Position numbers and translations under genes: made by a program
Notes under the pieces: generated by a model
What the model saw: the letters and a program-made list of their open reading frames with translations, nothing else
Databases searched by the model: none
What the model was told of the DNA's origin: nothing
Shown: in pieces, positions 45,182 to 58,839 of the stretch
How positions within the stretch are numbered: position 1 is the stretch's first letter
Layout: each line of letters begins with the position of its first letter
From: Osmia lignaria lignaria
Taxonomy: Eukaryota; Arthropoda; Insecta; Hymenoptera; Megachilidae
Direction: 5' to 3'
DNA: 64,000 nucleotides
Assembly: GCF_051020975.1 (NCBI RefSeq)
Contig: NC_135038.1
Location: forward strand, 308,001 to 372,000

Positions 45182-46612
45182 TATCTACATTCGATATAAT
45201 GTAATATACTGATTCATTCCCACAGACCAATGTACATTCAATAACCATATCATTAGTACTATATCTACATTCGATATAATGTAATATACTGATTCATTCC
45301 CACAGACCAATGTACATTCAATAACCATATCATTAGTACTATATCTACATTCGATATAATGTAATATACTGATTCATTCCCACAGATATGTACATATAAT
45401 AACCATATCATTAGTACCATACCTACATTCGATATAATGTAATATACCGATGGATTCCCACAGATCAATGCACCTATCATAACAATATCATTAGCACTAT
45501 ATCTACATTCGATATAATGTAATATACTGATTCATTCCCACAGATCAATATACCTTTAATAACCATATCATTAGCACTATATCTAGATTCGATATAATGT
45601 AATATACTGATTCATTCCCACAGATCAATGTACATATAATAACAATATCATTATTACTGTATCTACATTAGATATAATGTAATATAATGATTCATTCCCA
45701 CTGATCAATGTACATCTAACAACAACATCCTTAGTAGTATATCTACATTACATACGTAATGTACAATTAATAACAATATTATTATCACCATATCTACATT
45801 AGATATAATGTAATATACTGATGGATTCCCACAGATCAATGCACCTTTCATAACAATATCATTAGCACTATATCTACATTGGATATAATGTAATATACTG
45901 ATTCATTCCCACAGATCAATATACCTTTAATAACCATATCATTAGCACTATATCTACATTCGATATAATGTAATATACTGATTCATTCCCACAGATCAAT
46001 GGACATATAATAACAATATCATTATTACTATATCTACATTAGATATAATTTCATATACAGATTCATTCCCACTGATCAATGTACATTTAATAACATCATC
46101 ATTAGTAGTATATCTACAGTACATACGTAATGTACAATTAATAACAATATCATTATTACCATATCTACATTAGATATAATGTAATATACTGATTGATCCC
46201 CAAAGATCAATGTACATTTAATGACAATATCATTAGTACTATATCTACATTCGATATAATGTATTATACCGAGTCATTCCCACAGATCAATATACCTTTA
46301 ATAACCATATCATTAGTACAATATCTACATTCGATATAATGTAATATACTGATTCATTCCCACTGATCAATGTACATTTAGTAACAACATCATTAGTAGT
46401 ATATCTACATTACATACGTAATGTACAATTAATAACAATATTATTATCACCATATCTACATTAGATATAATGTAATATACTGATTGATCCCCAAAGATCA
46501 ATGTACAGTTAATGACAATATCATTAGTACTATATCTACATCCGGTATAATGTAATATACTGATTCATTCCCACAGATCAATATACCTTTAATAACCATA
46601 TCATTAGTACTA
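45182..46612 (+). repeat. HOR unit U7 (1431 bp, copy of U4)
   Basis: This unit lies 4133 bp from U4, with doubled monomer 1 (45182, 45262) and TATCTAGATTCG. It differs from U4 by ACATCTAACAAC near 45715 (U4: ACATTTAACAAC) and by ACCGAGTCATTCC near 46270, as in U2, U5 and U8. Confidence 0.92.
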
Positions 46613-48414
46613 TATCTACATTCGATATAATGTAATATACTGATTCATTCCCACAGACCAATGTACATTCAATAACCATATCATTAGTACTATATCTACA
46701 TTCGATATAATGTAATATACTGATTCATTCCCACAGACCAATGTACATTCAATAACCATATCATTAGTACTATATCTACATTCGATATAATGTAATATAC
46801 TGATTCATTCCCACAGATATGTACATATAATAACCATATCATTAGTACCATACCTACATTCGATATAATGTAATATACCGATGGATTCCCACAGATCAAT
46901 GCACCTATCATAACAATATCATTAGCACTATATCTACATTCGATATAATGTAATATACTGATTCATTCCCACAGATCAATATACCTTTAATAACCATATC
47001 ATTAGCACTATATCTAGATTCGATATAATGTAATATACTGATTCATTCCCACAGATCAATGTACATATAATAACAATATCATTATTACTGTATCTACATT
47101 AGATATAATGTAATATAATGATTCATTCCCACTGATCAATGTACATCTAACAACAACATCCTTAGTAGTATATCTACATTACATACGTAATGTACAATTA
47201 ATAACAATATTATTATCACCATATCTACATTAGATATAATGTAATATACTGATGGATTCCCACAGATCAATGCACCTTTCATAACAATATCATTAGCACT
47301 ATATCTACATTGGATATAATGTAATATACTGATTCATTCCCACAGATCAATATACCTTTAATAACCATATCATTAGCACTATATCTACATTCGATATAAT
47401 GTAATATACTGATTCATTCCCACAGATCAATATACCTTTAATAACCATATCATTAGCACTATATCTACATTCGATATAATGTAATATACCGATGGATTCC
47501 CACAGATCAATGCACCTATCATAACAATATCATTAGCACTATATCTACATTCGATATAATGTAATATAATGATTCATTCCCACTGATCAATGTACATTTA
47601 ACAACAACATCCTTAGTAGTATATCTACATTACATACGTAATGTACAATTAATAACAATATTATTATCACCATATCTACCTTAGATATAATGTAATATAC
47701 TGATGGATTCCCACAGATCAATGCACCTTTCATAACAATATCATTAGCACTATATCTACATTGGATATAATGTAATATACTGATTCATTCCCACAGATCA
47801 ATATACCTTTAATAACCATATCATTAGCACTATATCTACATTCGATATAATGTAATATACTGATTCATTCCCACAGATCAATGGACATATAATAACAATA
47901 TCATTATTACTATATCTACATTAGATATAATTTCATATACAGATTCATTCCCACTGATCAATGTACATTTAATAACATCATCATTAGTAGTATATCTACA
48001 GTACATACGTAATGTACAATTAATAACAATATCATTATTACCATATCTACATTAGATATAATGTAATATACTGATTGATCCCCAAAGATCAATGTACATT
48101 TAATGACAATATCATTAGTACTATATCTACATTCGATATAATGTATTATACCGAGTCATTCCCACAGATCAATATACCTTTAATAACCATATCATTAGTA
48201 CAATATCTACATTCGATATAATGTAATATACTGATTCATTCCCACTGATCAATGTACATTTAGTAACAACATCATTAGTAGTATATCTACATTACATACG
48301 TAATGTACAATTAATAACAATATTATTATCACCATATCTACATTAGATATAATGTAATATACTGATTGATCCCCAAAGATCAATGTACATTTAATGACAA
48401 TATCATTAGTACTA
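46613..48414 (+). repeat. Terminal HOR unit U8 (1802 bp) with internal 451-bp duplication
   Basis: The unit starts as a copy of U7 (doubled monomer 1, TATCTAGATTCG, ACATCTAACAAC) but after monomer 9 returns to monomer 4 at 47382. Monomers 4-9 are therefore present twice (46931-47381 and 47382-47832). The second set is the U2/U5 subtype (ACCGATGGATTCC, ACATTTAACAAC), so this looks like an unequal join between two different HOR units. The final monomer 17 reads ACATTTAATGAC instead of ACAGTTAATGAC, and HOR order ends at about 48415. Confidence 0.88.
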
Positions 48415-51400
48415 TATCTACATTCGATATAATGTAATATACTGATTCAATCCCACATATCAATATACCTTTAATAACCATATCATTAGTACTATATCTA
48501 CATTCAATATAATGTAATATACTGATTCATTCCCACAGACCAATGCACCGTTTATAACAATATCATTAGCACTCTATCTACACTCGATATAACGTAATAT
48601 ACTGATTCATTCCCACAGATATTTACATATAATAACCATATCATTAGTACCATACCTACATTCGATATAATGTAATATACTGATGGATTCCCACAGATCA
48701 ATGAACCTTTCATAACAATATCATTACCACTATATCTACATTAGATATAATGTAATATACTGTTTCATTCCCACAGATCAATATTCCTTTAATAACCATA
48801 TCATTTGCACTATATCTACATGCGATATAATGTAATATACTGATTCATTCCCATCGATCAATGTACATTGAATAACCATATCATTATTACTATATCTACA
48901 TTCGATATAATGTAATATACTGATTCATTCCCACAGACCACTGCACCTTTAATGACAATATCATTAGCACTATATCTAGATTCGATATAACGTAATACAC
49001 TGATTCATTCCCACAGATATGTACATATAATAACCATATCATTAGTACCATACCTACATTCGATATAATGTAATATACTGATGGATTCCCACAGATCAAT
49101 GCACCTTTCATAACAATATCATTAGCACTATATCTACATTAGATATAATGTAATATACTGATTCATTCCCACAGATCAATATACCTTTAATAACCATATC
49201 ATTAGCACAATATCTACATTCGATATAATGTAATATACTTATTCATTCCCACAGATCAATGTACATTTCATAACCACATCATTAGCACCATACCTACATT
49301 AGATATGTAATGTACATTTAATAACAATATCATTATTACCATATCTACATTAGATATAATGTAATATGCTGATTCCTTGCCACAGATCAATGCACCTTTA
49401 ATAACAATATCATTAGCACTATATCTACATTCGATATAACGTAATATACTGATTCATTCCAACAGATCAATTCACCTTTCATAACAGTATCATTAGCACT
49501 ATATCTACATTCAATATAATGTAATATACTGATTCATTCCCATCGATCAATGTACATTGAATAACCATATCATTTGTACTATATCTACATCCGATATAAT
49601 GTAATATACTGTTTCATTCCCACATATCAATGTACCTTTAATAACAATATCATTAGCACTATATCTACATTCGATATAATGTAGGATACAGATTCCTTCC
49701 CACAGATCAGTGTGCCTTTAATAACAATATCATTAGCACTACATCTACATTCGATATAATTTCATATACAGATTCATTCCCACTGATCAATGTACATTTA
49801 ATAACAACGTCATTAGTAGTATATCTACATTACATATGTAATGTACAATTAATAACAATATCATTATTACCAATTTTACATTAGATATAATGTAATATCC
49901 TGATTATTACCCAGAGATCAATGTACCTTTAATGAAAATATCATTAGCACTATATCTACATTCGATATTATGTAATATACTGATTCATTCCCACAGATCA
50001 ATGTACATTTAATAGCAGTATGATTAGTAGTATATCTACATTACATATGTAATGTACAATTAATAACAATATCATTATTACCATATCTACATTAGATATA
50101 ATGTAATATACTGATTCATTCCCACAGATATGTACATATTATAACCATATGATTAGTACCATACCTACATTCGATATAATGTAATATACTGATTCATTCC
50201 CACAGATCAATGTACATTTAATAACCATATCATTAGTACTATATCTACATTCGATATAATGTATTATACTGATTCATTCCCGCAGATCAATGTACATTTA
50301 ATAACAATATCATTATTACTATATCTACATTAGATATAATGTAATATACTGGTTGATCCCCAAAGATCAATGTACATTTAGTGACAATATCATTAGTACT
50401 ATATCTACATTCGATATAATGGAATATACTGATTCAATCCCACAGATCAATGTGCCTATAATAACAATATCATTAGAACTATATCTACAGTCGATATAAT
50501 GTAATATAGTGATTCATTCCCACAGATCAATATACATTCAATGATAATATCACTAGTACTATATCTACATTATATATGTAATGTACATTTAATAACAATA
50601 TCATTATTAGCATATCTACATTAGATATATTGTAATATACTGATTCATTCCCACAGATCAATATACATTTAATAATAATATCACTAGTACTATATCTACA
50701 TGATATATGCAATGTACATTTAGTAACAATATCATTATTACCATATCTACATTCGATATAATGTAATATACTGATTCATTCCCACAGATCAATGTACATT
50801 TCATAACCATATCATTAGTACCATATCTACATTAGATATGTACTGTACATTTAGTAACAATGTCATTATTACTATATCTACATTAGGTGTACTGTCATAT
50901 TCAGATTCATTCCCACAGATCAATGTACATTTAATAGCAATATCATTAGTAGTATATCTACATTACATATGTAATGTACAATTAATAACAATATCATTAT
51001 TACCATATCTACATTAGATATAATGTAATATACTGATTGATCCCCAAAGACCAATGTACATTTAATGACAACATCATTAGTACTATATCTACATCCGATA
51101 TAATGTAATACACTGGTTCATTCCCACAGATCAGTATACCTTTAATATCCATATCATTAGCACTATATCTACATTCGATATAATGTAGTATACAGATTCC
51201 TTCCCACAGATCAATGTGCCTTTAATAACAATATCATTAGCACTATATCTACATTCGATATAACGTAGTATACTGATTCATTCCCACAGATATGTACATA
51301 TAATAACCATATCATTAGTACCATACCTACATTCGATATAATGTAATATACTGATGGATTCCCACAGATCAATGTGCCTTTAATAACGATATCATTAGCA

Positions 51401-51599
51401 CGATATATACATTCGATATAATGGAATATACTGATTCAATCCCACTGATCAATGTACATTTAATAACATCATCATTAGTAGTATATCTACATTACATACT
51501 TAATGTACAATTAATAACAATATTATTATCACCATATCTACATTAGATATAATGTAATATACTGATTGATCCCCAAAGATCAATGTACATTTAATAACA
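48415..51599 (+). repeat. Heterogeneous satellite segment after the HOR domain
   Basis: Monomer order is irregular and private substitutions are frequent: GCACCGTTTATAAC, ACAGATATTTAC, TGCGATATAATG, ATTCCAACAGATCAATTCACC, GTAGGATACAG and CGTAGTATACTG. The part 48366-48780 matches 52864-53278 (offset 4498). Between ~50510 and 50740 two TATATATG/AATGATAATATCACTAG-type short monomers occur that I do not see elsewhere. No non-satellite insertion was seen. Confidence 0.8.
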
Positions 51600-52130
51600 A
51601 TATCATTATTACTATATCTACATTAGATATAATTTCATATACAGATTCATTCCCACTGATCAATGTACATTTAATAACAACATCATTAGTAGTATATCTA
51701 CATTCGATATAATGTAATGTACTGATTCATTCCCACAGACCAATGCACCTTTAATAACCATATCATTAGTACTATATCTACATTCGATATAATGTAATAT
51801 ACTGATCCATTCCCACAGATATGTACATATAATAACCATATCATTAGTACCATACCTACATTCGATATAATGTGATATACCGATGGATTCCCACAGATCA
51901 ATGCACCTTTCATAACAATATCATTAGCACTATATCTACATTCGATATAATGTAATATACTGATTCATTCCCACTGATCAATGTACATTTAAAAACAACA
52001 TCCTTAGTAGTATATCTACATTACATACGTAATGTACAATTAATAACAATATTATTATCACCATATTTACATTAGATATAATGCAATATACTGATGGATT
52101 CCCACAGATCAATGCACCTTTCATAACAAT
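51600..52130 (+). repeat. 0.53-kb duplicated patch, copy 1 (offset 3707)
   Basis: It matches 55307-55837, sharing GTAATGTACTGATTC, TGATCCATTCCCACAGATATG, ATGTGATATACCG/GATATAGCG-type neighbours and ACATTTAAAAACAAC. It contains a 78-bp module (51698-51913). Confidence 0.78.
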
Positions 52131-54301
52131 ATCATTAGCACTATATCTACATTCGATATAATGTAATATACTGATTCATTCCCACAGATCAATGTACCTT
52201 TAATAACAATATCATTAGCACTATATCTACATTCGATATAATGTAGTATACTGATCCATTCCCACAGACCAATGCACCTTTAATAACAATATCATTAGCA
52301 CTATATCTACATTCGATATAACGTAATATACTGATTCATTCCCACTGATATTTACATACAATAACCATATCATTAGTAGCATACCTACATTCGATATAAT
52401 GTAATATACTGATGGATTCCCACAGATCAATGCACCTTTCATAAGAGTATCATTAGCACTATATCTACATTAGATATAATGTAATATACTGATTCATTCC
52501 CACAGATCAATATACCTTTAATAGCCATATCATTAGCACTATATCTACATTCGATATAATGTAATATACTGATTCATTCCCACAGATCAATGTACATTTA
52601 ATAACAATATCATTATTACTATATCTACATTAGATATAATTTCATATACAGATTCATTCCCACTGATCAATGTACATTTAATAACAATATCATTATTACT
52701 ATATCTACATTAGACGCAATTTCATATACAGATTCATTCCCACTGATCAATGTACATTTAATAACAACATCATTAGTAGCATATCTACATTACATACGTA
52801 ATGTACAATTAATAACAATATCATTATTACCATATCTACATTAGATATAATGTAATATACAGATTGTTCCCCAAAGATCAATGTACATTTAATGACAATA
52901 TCATTAGTACTATATCTACATTCGATATAATGTAATATACTGATTCAATCCCACATATCAATATACCTTTAATAACCATATCATTAGTACTATATCTACA
53001 TTCAATATAATGTAATATACTGATTCATTCCCACAGACCAATGCACCGTTTATAACAATATCATTAGCACTCTATCTACACTCGATATAACGTAATATAC
53101 TGATTCATTCCCACAGATATTTACATATAATAACCATATCATTAGTACCATACCTACATTCGATATAATGTAATATACTGATGGATTCCCACAGATCAAT
53201 GAACCTTTCATAACAATATCATTACCACTATATCTACATTAGATATAATGTAATATACTGATTCATTCCCACAGATCAATGTACATTTAATAGCAATACC
53301 ATCAGTAGTATATCTACATTACATATGTAATGTACAATTAATAACAATATCATTATTACCATATCTACATTAGATATAATGTAATATACTTATTGATCCC
53401 CAAAGATCAATGTACATTTAATGACAATATCATTAGTACTATATCTACATCCGAAATAATGTAATATACTGATTCATTCCCACAGACCAATGCACCTTTA
53501 ATATCAATATCATTAGCACTACATCTACATTCCATATAATGTAATATACTAATTCATGCCCACAGACCAATGCACCTTTAATAACAATATCATTAGCACT
53601 ATATCTACAATCGATATAACGTAATATACTGATTCATTCCCACAGATATGTACATATAATAACCATATCATTAGTACCATACCAACATTCGATATAATGT
53701 AATATACCGATGGATTCCCACAGATCAATGCACCTTTCATAACAATATCATTAGCACTATATCTACATTCGATATAATGTAATATACTGATTCATTCCCA
53801 CTGATCAATGTACATTTAACAACAACATCCTTAGTAGTATATCTACATTACATACGTAATGTACAATTAATAACAATATTATTATCACCATATCTACGTT
53901 AGATATAATGTAATATACTGATGGATTCCCACAGATCAATGCACCTTTCATAACAATATCATTAGCACTATATCAACATTAGATATAATGTAATATACTG
54001 ATTCATTCCCACAGATCAATATACCTTTAATAACCATATCATTAGCACTATATCTACATTCGATATAATGTAATATACTGATTCATTCCCACAGATCAAT
54101 GTACATTTCATAACCATATCATAAGTCCATATCTACATTAGATATGTTATGTACATTTAATAACAATATCATTATTACTATATCTACAATTAGGTATACT
54201 GTCATATACAGATTCATTCGGACAGATCAATGTACATTTACTAGCAATATCATTAGTAGTATATCTACATTACATATGTAATGTACAATTAATAACAATA
54301 T
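52131..54301 (+). repeat. Heterogeneous satellite segment
   Basis: The segment contains a 78-bp module at 52227-52442, TTTCATATACAG monomers with TAGACGCAATTTC (52700), the patch 52864-53278 copied from or to 48366-48780, and a second 78-bp module at 53549-53740 of the CCAACATTCG subtype. A 2-bp deletion (ATAAGTCCATATC, ~54121) and a one-base insertion (TACAATTAGG, ~54186) are present. Confidence 0.78.
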
Positions 54302-55275
54302 CATTATTACCATATCTACATTAGATATAATGTAATATACTGATTGATCCCCAAAGATCAATGTACATTTAATGACAATATCATTAGTACTATATCTACA
54401 TTCGATATAATGTATTATACCGATTCATTCCCACAGATCAATATACCTTTAATAACCATATCATTAGTACAATATCTACATTCGATATAATGTAATATAC
54501 TGATTCATTCCCACTCATCAATGTACATTTAGTAACAACATCATTAGTAGTATATCTACATTACATACGTAATGTACAATTAATAACAATATTATTATCA
54601 CCATATCTACATTAGATATAATGTAATATACTGATTGATCCCCAAAGATCAATGTACAGTTAATGACAATATCATTAGTACTATATCTACATCCGGTATA
54701 ATGTAATATACTGATTCATTCCCACAGATCAATATACCTTTAATAACCATATCATTATTACCATATCTACATTAGATATAATGTAATATACTGATTGATC
54801 CCCACAGATCAATGTACATTTAATGACAGTATCATTAGTACTATATCTACATCCGATATAATGTAATATACTGATTCATCCCCACAGATCAATATTCCTT
54901 TAATAACCATATCATTAGTACTATATCTACATTCGATATAATGTAATATACTGATTCATTCCCACAGACCAATGCACCTTTAATAACAATATCATTAGCA
55001 CTATATCTACATTCGACATAACGTAATAAACTGATTCATTCCCACAGATATGTACATACAATAACCATATCATTAGTACCATACCGACATTCGATATAAT
55101 GTAATATACTGATGGATTCCCACAGATCAATGCACCTTTCATAACAACATCATTAGCACTATATCTACATTAGATATAATGTAATATTCTGATTCATTCC
55201 CACAGATCAATATACCTTTAATAACCATATCATTAGCACTATATCTACATTCGATATAATGTAATATACTGATTC
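54302..55275 (+). repeat. Patch of HOR-type sequence outside the HOR domain
   Basis: The first half (54302-~54750) has HOR monomers 13-18 with diagnostic ACCGATTCATTCC, CCCACTCATCAATG, ACAGTTAATGAC and ATCCGGTATAATG, at an offset of 13715 from U3. The second half (~54750-55275) matches 36822-37347 at an offset of 17928, including CGACATAACGTAATAAACTG and CATACCGACATTCG, which are otherwise private to U1. The join is near 54750. Confidence 0.8.
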
Positions 55276-55924
55276 ATTCCCACAGATCAATGGACATATA
55301 ATAACAATATCGTTATTACTATATCTACATTAGATATAATTTCATATACAGATTCATTCCCACTGATCAATGTACATTTAATAACAACATCATTAGTAGT
55401 ATATCTACATTCGATATAATGTAATGTACTGATTCATTCCCACAGACCAATGCACCTTTAATAACCATATCATTAGTACTATATCTACATTCGATATAAT
55501 GTAATATACTGATCCATTCCCACAGATATGTACATATAATAACCATATCATTAGTACCATACCTACATTCGATATAATGTGATATAGCGATGGATTCCCA
55601 CAGACCAATGCACCTTTCATAACAATATCATTAGCACTATATCTACATTCGATATAATGTAATATACTGATTCATTCCCACTGATCAATGTACATTTAAA
55701 AACAACATCCTTAGTAGTATATCTACATTACATACGTAATGTACAATTAATAACAATATTATTATCACCATATCTACATTAGATATAATGTAATATACTG
55801 ATGGATTCCCACAGATCAATGCACCTTTCATAACAATAACATCATTAGCATATCTACATTATATGTAATGTGATATACTGATTCATTCCCACAGATCAAT
55901 GTACCTTTAATAACAATATCATTG
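55276..55924 (+). repeat. Satellite segment with 0.53-kb patch copy 2 and a rearranged monomer
   Basis: 55307-55837 matches 51600-52130. Immediately after it (55825-55880) the order is disturbed: TTTCATAACAATAACATCATTAGC runs into TATCTACATTATATG with small indels, so this is a breakpoint. Confidence 0.78.
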
Positions 55925-58839
55925 GCACTATATCTACATTCGATATAATGGAATATACTGATTCATTCCCACAGATCAATGTACATTTAATAGCCATATC
56001 ATTAGTACCATATCTACATTAGATATGTAATGTACATTTAATAACAATATCATTATTACTATATCTACATTATGTATAATGTCATATACAGATTCATTCC
56101 CACAGATCAATGTACATTAAATAGCAATATCATTAGTAGTATATCTACATTACATATGCAATGTACAATTAATAACAATATCATTATTACCAATTCTACA
56201 TTGGATATAATGTGATATCCTGATTATTACCCAGAGATCAATGTACATTTAATGACAATATCATTAGTACTATATCTACATCCGAAATAATGTAATATAC
56301 TGATTCATTCCCACAGATCAATATACCTTTAATAACCATATCATTAGTACTATATCTACATTCGACATAATGTAATATACTGATTCATTCCCACAGACCA
56401 ATGCACCTTTAATATCAATATCATTAGCACTACATCTACATTCCATATAATGTAATATACTGATTCATTCCCACAGACCAATGCACCTTTAATAACAATA
56501 TCATTAGCACTATATCTACAATCGATATAACGTAATATACTGATTCATTCCCACAGATATGTACATATAATAACCATATCATTAGTACCATACCAACATT
56601 CGATATAATGTAATATACTGATGGATTCCCACAGATCAATGCACCTTTCATAACAATATCATTAGCACTATATCAACATTAGATATAATGTAATATACTG
56701 ATTCATTCCCACAGAACAATATACCTTTAATAACCATATCATTAGCACTATATCTACATTCGATATAAGGTAATATACTGATTCATTCCCACAGATCAAT
56801 GTTCCTTTAATAACAATATCATTAGCACTATATCTACATTCGATATAATGTAGTACACAGATTCCTTCCCACAGATCAATGTGCCTTTAATAACGATATC
56901 ATTAGCACTATATCTACATTCGATATAATGTAATATACTGATTCATTCCCACAGATCAATGTACATTTCATAACCATATCATTATTACTATATCTACATT
57001 AGATATAATTTCATATACAGATTCATTCCCACTGATCAATGTACATTTAATAACAATATCATTATTACTATATCTACATTAGATATAATTTCATATACAG
57101 ATTCATTCCCACTGATCAATGTACATTTAATAACAATATCATTATTACTATATCTACATTAGACGCAATTTCATATACACATTCATTCCCACTGATCAAT
57201 GTACATTTAATAGCAACATCATTAGTAGCATATCTACATTACATACGTAATGTACAATTAATAACAATATCATTATTACCATATCTACATTAGATATAAT
57301 GTAATATACTGATTGATCCCCAAAGATCAATGTACATTTAATGACAATATCCTTAGTACTATATCTACATTCGATATAATGTAATATACTGATTCATTCC
57401 CACATATCAATATACCTTTAATAACCATATCATTAGTACTATATCTACATTCGATATAATGTAATATACTGATTCATTCCCACTGGTCAATGTACATTTA
57501 ATAACAACATCATTAGTAGTATATCTACATTCGATATAATGTAATGTACTTATTCATTCCCACAGACCAACATACCTTTAATAACCATATCATTAGCACC
57601 ATATCTACATTAGATATAATGTAATATACTGATTCATTCTCACAGGTCAATATACCTTTAAAAACCATATCATTAGCACTATATCTACATTCGATATAAT
57701 GTAATATAGTGATTCATTCCCACAGATCAATGTACAATTAATAACAATATTATTATCACCATATCCACATTAGATATAATGTAATATACTGATTGATCCC
57801 CAAAGATCAATGTACAATTAATAACAATATCATTATTACCATATCTACATTAGGTATAATGTCATATACAGATTCATTCCCACAGATCAATGTACACTAA
57901 ATAGCAATATCATTAGTAGTATATCTACATTACATATGTAATGTACAATTAATAACAATATCATTATTACCAATTCCACATTAGATATAATGTAATATCC
58001 TGATTATTACCCAGAGATCAATGTACGTTTAATAACAATATCATTAGCACTATATCTACATTCGATATAATGTATTATACTGATTCATTCCCACAGATCA
58101 ATGTACATTTAATAACAATATCATTATTACTATATCCACATTCGATATAATGTAATATACTGATGGATTCCCACAGATAAATGCACCTTTCATAACAATA
58201 TCATTAGCACTATATCTACATTTGATATAATGTAATATACTGATTCATTCCCACTGATCAATGTACATTTAATAACAATATCATTAGTAGTATATCTACG
58301 TTACATACGTAATGGACATTTAATAACAATATCATTGTTACTATATCTACATTAGATATAATTTCGTATACTGATTCATTCCCATTGATCAATGTACATT
58401 TAATAACAATATCATTAGTAGTATATCTACGTTACATACGTAATGGACATTTAATAACAATATCATTGTTACTATATCTACATTAGATATAATTTCGTAT
58501 ACTGATTCATTCCCACTGATCAATGTACATTTAATAACAACATCATTAGTAGTATATCTACATTACATACGTAATGTACAATTAATAACAATATTATTAT
58601 CACCATATCTACATTAGATATAATGTAATATACTGATTCATTCCCACAGATCAATATACCTTTAAGAACCATATCATTAGTACTATATCTACATTCGATA
58701 TATTGTAATATACTGATTCATTCCCTCAGATCAATGTGTCTTTAATAACAATATCATTAGCACTATATCTACATTCGATATATTGTAATATACTGATTCA
58801 TTCCCACAGACCAATGCACCTTTAATAACAGTATCATTA
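55925..58839 (+). repeat. 2915-bp tandem duplication, copy 1
   Basis: Repeated downstream at exactly 2915 bp, anchored by CGATATAATGGAATATAC (55941, 58856) and by the 78-bp module (56436, 59351). Shared private variants include TATGTATAATGTC, CGATATAAGG, CACAGAACAATATACC, ATTCTCACAGGTC, GTAATGGACATTT and ATTTCGTATACTG. It holds two tandem copies of the ~120-bp TACGTTACATACG/TTTCGTATAC pair. Confidence 0.9.

Noticed and set aside
36999..46911. Recurrent minus-strand ORFs of about 71 codons here and across the array
   Set aside because: The 78-bp monomer is a multiple of three, so two successive monomers are read in one frame (26-residue repeat); the 80-bp neighbour then shifts frame and the ORF ends. 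Copies track the 78-bp monomer exactly. The translation is low-complexity and hydrophobic, with no start context or codon signature of a gene.
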